This document shows positions 61,146 through 64,000 of a stretch of DNA of 64,000 nt, piece after piece (the stretch's first letter is position 1; each line of letters opens with the position of its first letter). Under the pieces are notes generated by a model. That model made no database searches and was not told the origin of the DNA. It worked only from the letters and a program-made list of their open reading frames with translations. The position numbers were made by a program, and so were the translations under genes. This DNA is from Leucosporidium creatinivorum (Eukaryota; Basidiomycota; Microbotryomycetes; Leucosporidiales; Leucosporidiaceae): positions 520,303 through 584,302 of the forward strand of contig BCKL01000007.1 in the NCBI GenBank assembly GCA_001600635.1, in the 5' to 3' direction.

Positions 61146-62480
61146 AGTAAGCTCTCATTTACTATCTCAAATAGAGCAGCTATTACTCCTGCCCTGCTCT
61201 AGTACAGCTCTACTGACCTGCTCCCTGCCCTTGTAGTGACGCGCGTAGAGGCTCAAGAGACGAGCAAGAGCAAGAGCAACAAGATCGCTACCATCACTCT
61301 GGACGACGACTCGGATACAGATTCACCTACTGCTCCTACTCCTACTACTACGCTAGCCCCACTGTTCCATCTAAAGAAGCGCAAACGCACCCTCTCTCAA
61401 ACCGACCTCAACGCTCCTCCTCCTCTTCAGCACTCTCAGCAGTCCCTCGCTTCCGACCCTCCTACCAAAGTCATCAGGCGTAAATCTTTACTTACAGATC
61501 TCTCTTTGATCCCTACTCCCGTCGCTGACCCTGTACCCCGCTCCAACAGCCTCCCTCCCCAGCATGATCTCGGCCACCTCCCTCCGCCCTTTACACCACT
61601 TCACCTGGCATCCCGTCCCTGCCACTCCCTCCCTCTTGCACGGCACCTACTCTCCCCCTTCCCTCCCTCTCTTGCCTTCTGCAAAAGTAGCCGCGTTCGA
61701 CTTGGACGGCACGTTGATCTCTACGAGGAGCGGAGGATCCTTTGCGAGGAATAAGGATGATTGGAAGGTGTGGAGTGATGGGGTCGTACCGAAATTGAAA
61801 GAGTTGCATGGGGAGGGGTGAGTTTTGTTGTTTCTGGGCGGAGTGAGAAAGAGGAAAGAGTCGCAAGGGGAGCGCCGAGCTGAATCTATCGCCGAACCCG
61901 ACTTTGACAGCTACACTATCCTCCTTCTGACGAACCAGAACTACAAAGGTGCGTTCCTTCCTTCCCTTTCCTTTCCTCTCTTCGCTAACCCTCTACACCA
62001 ACCCACGACAGGCGCCCGCCTCGACTGGTTCAAGCAAAAACTGCCCAACATCGCCGAGACGTTCGGAGTGCCCTTCCGCGTGCTCGCTGCGACGGAGAAG
62101 GATCGTTATCGCAAACCGGAGGGAGGCATGTGGAAGAGGTTTTGCGAGGAATGGAATGGCGGTGTGGAGGTTGGTGAGTCTTGAGTTCTGAGTTTCGAGG
62201 TCGAGGCCGAAGAGAGGGAGAAGGAGAGCTGACAGGGTCGGTGTGGAGCAGATCTGAAGCTCTCGTTCTACGTCGGAGATGCGGCGGGTCGTCCCTCCAT
62301 TCCCGGCCGTCGTCGCCAGGATCATTCCAACTCGGATCTGAGTGAGTCGTCTGTCTTCTCTGGTCGAGCTCCCCTCCTCCGCACTTAGCAGAACGCTGAT
62401 ACTCGACCCTGTCCATCAAAGAAGAGATGGCCCAATGCGTCAACCTCCCCTTCCACACCCCCGAGGACTTCTTCGTCTGA
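61146..62480 (+). CDS. TPP1: DNA 3'-phosphatase (TPP1/PNKP phosphatase domain)
   Basis: The catalytic part shows FTWHPVPATPSLLHGTY, KVAAFDLDGTLISTRSG (HAD nucleophile DLDGT), DDWKVWSDGVVPKLKEL, TILLLTNQN (HAD motif 2), FRVLAATEKDRYRKP, GMWKRFCEEW and FYVGDAAGRP...HSNSDL (HAD motif 4), ending HTPEDFFV at TGA 62478. This is the polynucleotide kinase 3'-phosphatase family without the kinase domain, as in yeast Tpp1. It removes 3'-phosphates from DNA breaks in the nucleus. The N-terminal exon (TRVEAQETSKSKSNK... with FHLKKRKRTLS, a likely nuclear signal) has no ATG of its own. An intron at 61147-61236 would join A to TG and make the start codon. The alternative is ATG 61564, which keeps the whole domain. 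Confidence 0.85.
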
Positions 62481-63408
62481 GCTCGAGCTCGTGCTCGTAC
62501 TCGTACTCGCTTCCGTCGCTTGTTCTCCTTCTTCCCCCTCGCTTGACCCCCCTCGCTTGACCCCCCTCGCTTGACCCCCCTCGTAGCCACCCTGCGTCGC
62601 GTTGCCGACCCGAATCGCTGTAGTGCTTCTACTCCTCTCCCTCGCTCACTCGCAATGCCATCCTACCCTTCGTCGTTCCCTCGTTTCCGCTCGGTTGATG
62701 CTCGGCGAAGGGGAGATGTGAGCTTGGAGCTGCCAGAGAGGGTAGCAGCTCGGCGTACGAGGTTAGCTAAGCTACTCGAGTCATATTCGGCTTGCCCGCT
62801 TCCTACCTCGCATGAAGGAAGGACCAGAGCGAGCTCATCTTCTTCGGCCGTTGCGAAGGGGGAGGCCTCTGGTCGCTGGCTTCTCGCCCGTCTGATGAGG
62901 TCGCGGGAGGTGAGTTCGGGCCACCAGAGACTTCTGCGTCAAAGATCCGGCGCGATTTACTGGCTCGGCTCGTTCACACTGCATGAAGCGGGCCTGCTGC
63001 ACCTCAGCGAGCCCGCGAAAGCCATCGCCGAAGCCGAGCGGAGCGAGGTGCGAGAAGCTACTGCTTAAGTGTTGCGTTCAAGCATCCATCTTCGCCGATC
63101 TAGTACCATACACACCTCGCCTTCCATGTTTGACCGAATCGAGCCCAAGCTCAGCTCACACGCCAGCCTAATGAGGCAAGTCCACGCCGAGTCGCGCTGG
63201 GAGCGATCGCTCTTTCTTTCTTCTTCTCCCTATATCTACTCGTCTACATCACAGCAGCAGTCGTTCTCCCTCCCTCTTCTCTCTGGGTCACCTCAACGCC
63301 CCGACCCTCTTCTGCCCTCTAGCATCACCCCACCCACTCCAAGCTCGCTCCTCCGTCGAGCGCGTCCCTCTTGGCTCTCTCCTTCAACAGCTCTGGGAGC
63401 ATCCAACC
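62481..63408. other. Intergenic with one doubtful small frame
   Basis: A plus-strand frame from ATG 62655 (MPSYPSSFPRFRSVDARRRG) runs to 62910, where a GTGAGT donor follows SRE, or on to a stop at 63068. It has no family resemblance and I could not find the next exon. The pyrimidine-rich 63180-63400 with CCTTCAACAG at 63381-63390 looks like a leader of the next gene. Confidence 0.25.
62538..62583. repeat. Three 14-bp tandem units CTCGCTTGACCCCC
   Basis: Perfect units at 62538-62551, 62552-62565 and 62566-62579, then CTCG of a fourth. The run lies just after the phosphatase gene, in non-coding DNA. Confidence 0.9.
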
Positions 63409-64000
63409 ATGGCCCAACGGCTCTCCGTAGCCTCCACCTCCACCTCCACCTCATATTCATCCTCATCCTCAGCAAATCACGCAACCTACATCGTCCTCCA
63501 CCGCGAAGGGGAGCTGGGCGAGCTAGAAGATGCGCCTACCCCTTCGGGAGGGAAGGGCGCGCTCGGAGCTGGAGCTGCTACTGCAGGGGAGCAGGGACAG
63601 AATCGGAGAGCGCATTGGGTCAGGAAGGAGGTGGCTCTCAGGGTGGATATGAGGGATGCGGTTAAGGAGAGGGAGAGGAGGGCAGTTAGGAGCGAGGAGG
63701 AGCAGCGGCTGAGTGAGGAGCAGCTGCGAGAGCAGGAGGAGCAGAGGAGGAGCTATAAGGCTACAAAGGGACCGCCGACCGCGCCCACGACGACCAGCAA
63801 GGGCCACTCGAGGATTCGGTCCTTCTTCTCGGCCTCTTCTTCGAGCTCGAAACCTTCGCTCAAGGACAGCATCTCCGCTCCTCGTGCTGCATCACCTACC
63901 AACCTCTCTTCCTCTCGGCCCTCGTCACCAATCCACCGCCCCTCCCCTCCTCCCTCAGCACCCGAGCCCCGACCTCGGCCCTCCCATTCCCACTCCATTT
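63409..64000 (+). CDS. 5' part of a Ser/Pro-rich protein (runs off the window)
   Basis: ATG 63409 (MAQRLSVASTSTSTSYSSSS) opens a frame that stays open to the window end, about 197 codons. It begins with a Ser/Thr run, then NHATYIVLHREGELGELEDA, an Arg/Glu helix (VDMRDAVKERERRAVRSEEE, RLSEEQLREQEEQRR), and a Ser/Pro-rich disordered region (SFFSASSSSSKPSLKDS, PSSPIHRPSPPPSAPEPRP). A likely acceptor (CCTTCAACAG) sits 19 bases before the ATG, implying a 5' UTR intron. I do not recognise the family. A cytoskeletal or signalling scaffold is possible from composition only. Confidence 0.6.
   Translation, partial: MAQRLSVASTSTSTSYSSSSSANHATYIVLHREGELGELEDAPTPSGGKGALGAGAATAGEQGQNRRAHWVRKEVALRVDMRDAVKERERRAVRSEEEQRLSEEQLREQEEQRRSYKATKGPPTAPTTTSKGHSRIRSFFSASSSSSKPSLKDSISAPRAASPTNLSSSRPSSPIHRPSPPPSAPEPRPRPSHSHSI

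Overview
This 64 kb window looks like nuclear DNA of a GC-rich basidiomycete fungus. Genes are dense and on both strands. Almost every one is cut by 50-90 nt spliceosomal introns with GTGAGT/GTAAGT-like donors and a near-invariant GCTGAC or GCTAAC branch site 15-35 nt before the acceptor. The style fits Pucciniomycotina (Microbotryomycetes-like yeasts); this placement is an inference from gene style and gene content. I see no rRNA, no convincing tRNA, no CRISPR and no intact transposon.

Layout. 1-701: end of an unrecognised gene. 702-3756: gene-poor. 3757-6720: two tandem MYND zinc-finger paralogues, both with broken frames. 7017-8620 (-): POM33/TMEM33-like membrane protein. 8822-10256 and 23792-25225: a near-identical 1.43 kb inverted repeat, each arm carrying a candidate box C/D snoRNA and a typical intron. 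Between the arms lie a kynurenine-formamidase-like hydrolase (-), a FAR1/WRKY-GCM1-like nuclear protein (+), exonuclease V (-), a GT32-type glycosyltransferase (+) and an RGD1-like F-BAR/RhoGAP (-).

25770-43490 is a run of plus-strand genes: VPS4 (ESCRT disassembly ATPase), ERG5/CYP61 (sterol C-22 desaturase), a 9.1 kb DNMT5-type gene (DNA cytosine methyltransferase, zinc finger and SNF2 ATPase in one chain) and HAS1 (ribosome-biogenesis DEAD-box helicase). Then follow an F-box-like protein (+), an F-box/LRR-like protein (-), an SH3 protein (-) divergent from TIM21 (+) with only 76 bp between start codons, and a small secreted eight-cysteine protein (-). The 8.2 kb BLM10/PA200 proteasome-activator gene (-) comes next, whose C-terminal YYA motif is completed by an 8-nt last coding exon. 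A TPP1/PNKP-like DNA 3'-phosphatase (+) appears to have its start codon split by an intron. A partial low-complexity gene runs off the right end.

Most genes are housekeeping and do not form one pathway. The points most worth following are the DNMT5 gene without an N-terminal chromodomain, the inverted duplication with its snoRNA candidate, the two decaying MYND genes, and the exon tricks at the ends of BLM10 and the phosphatase. All splice models were read by eye. Exon edges are reliable where protein families confirm them and less so elsewhere.
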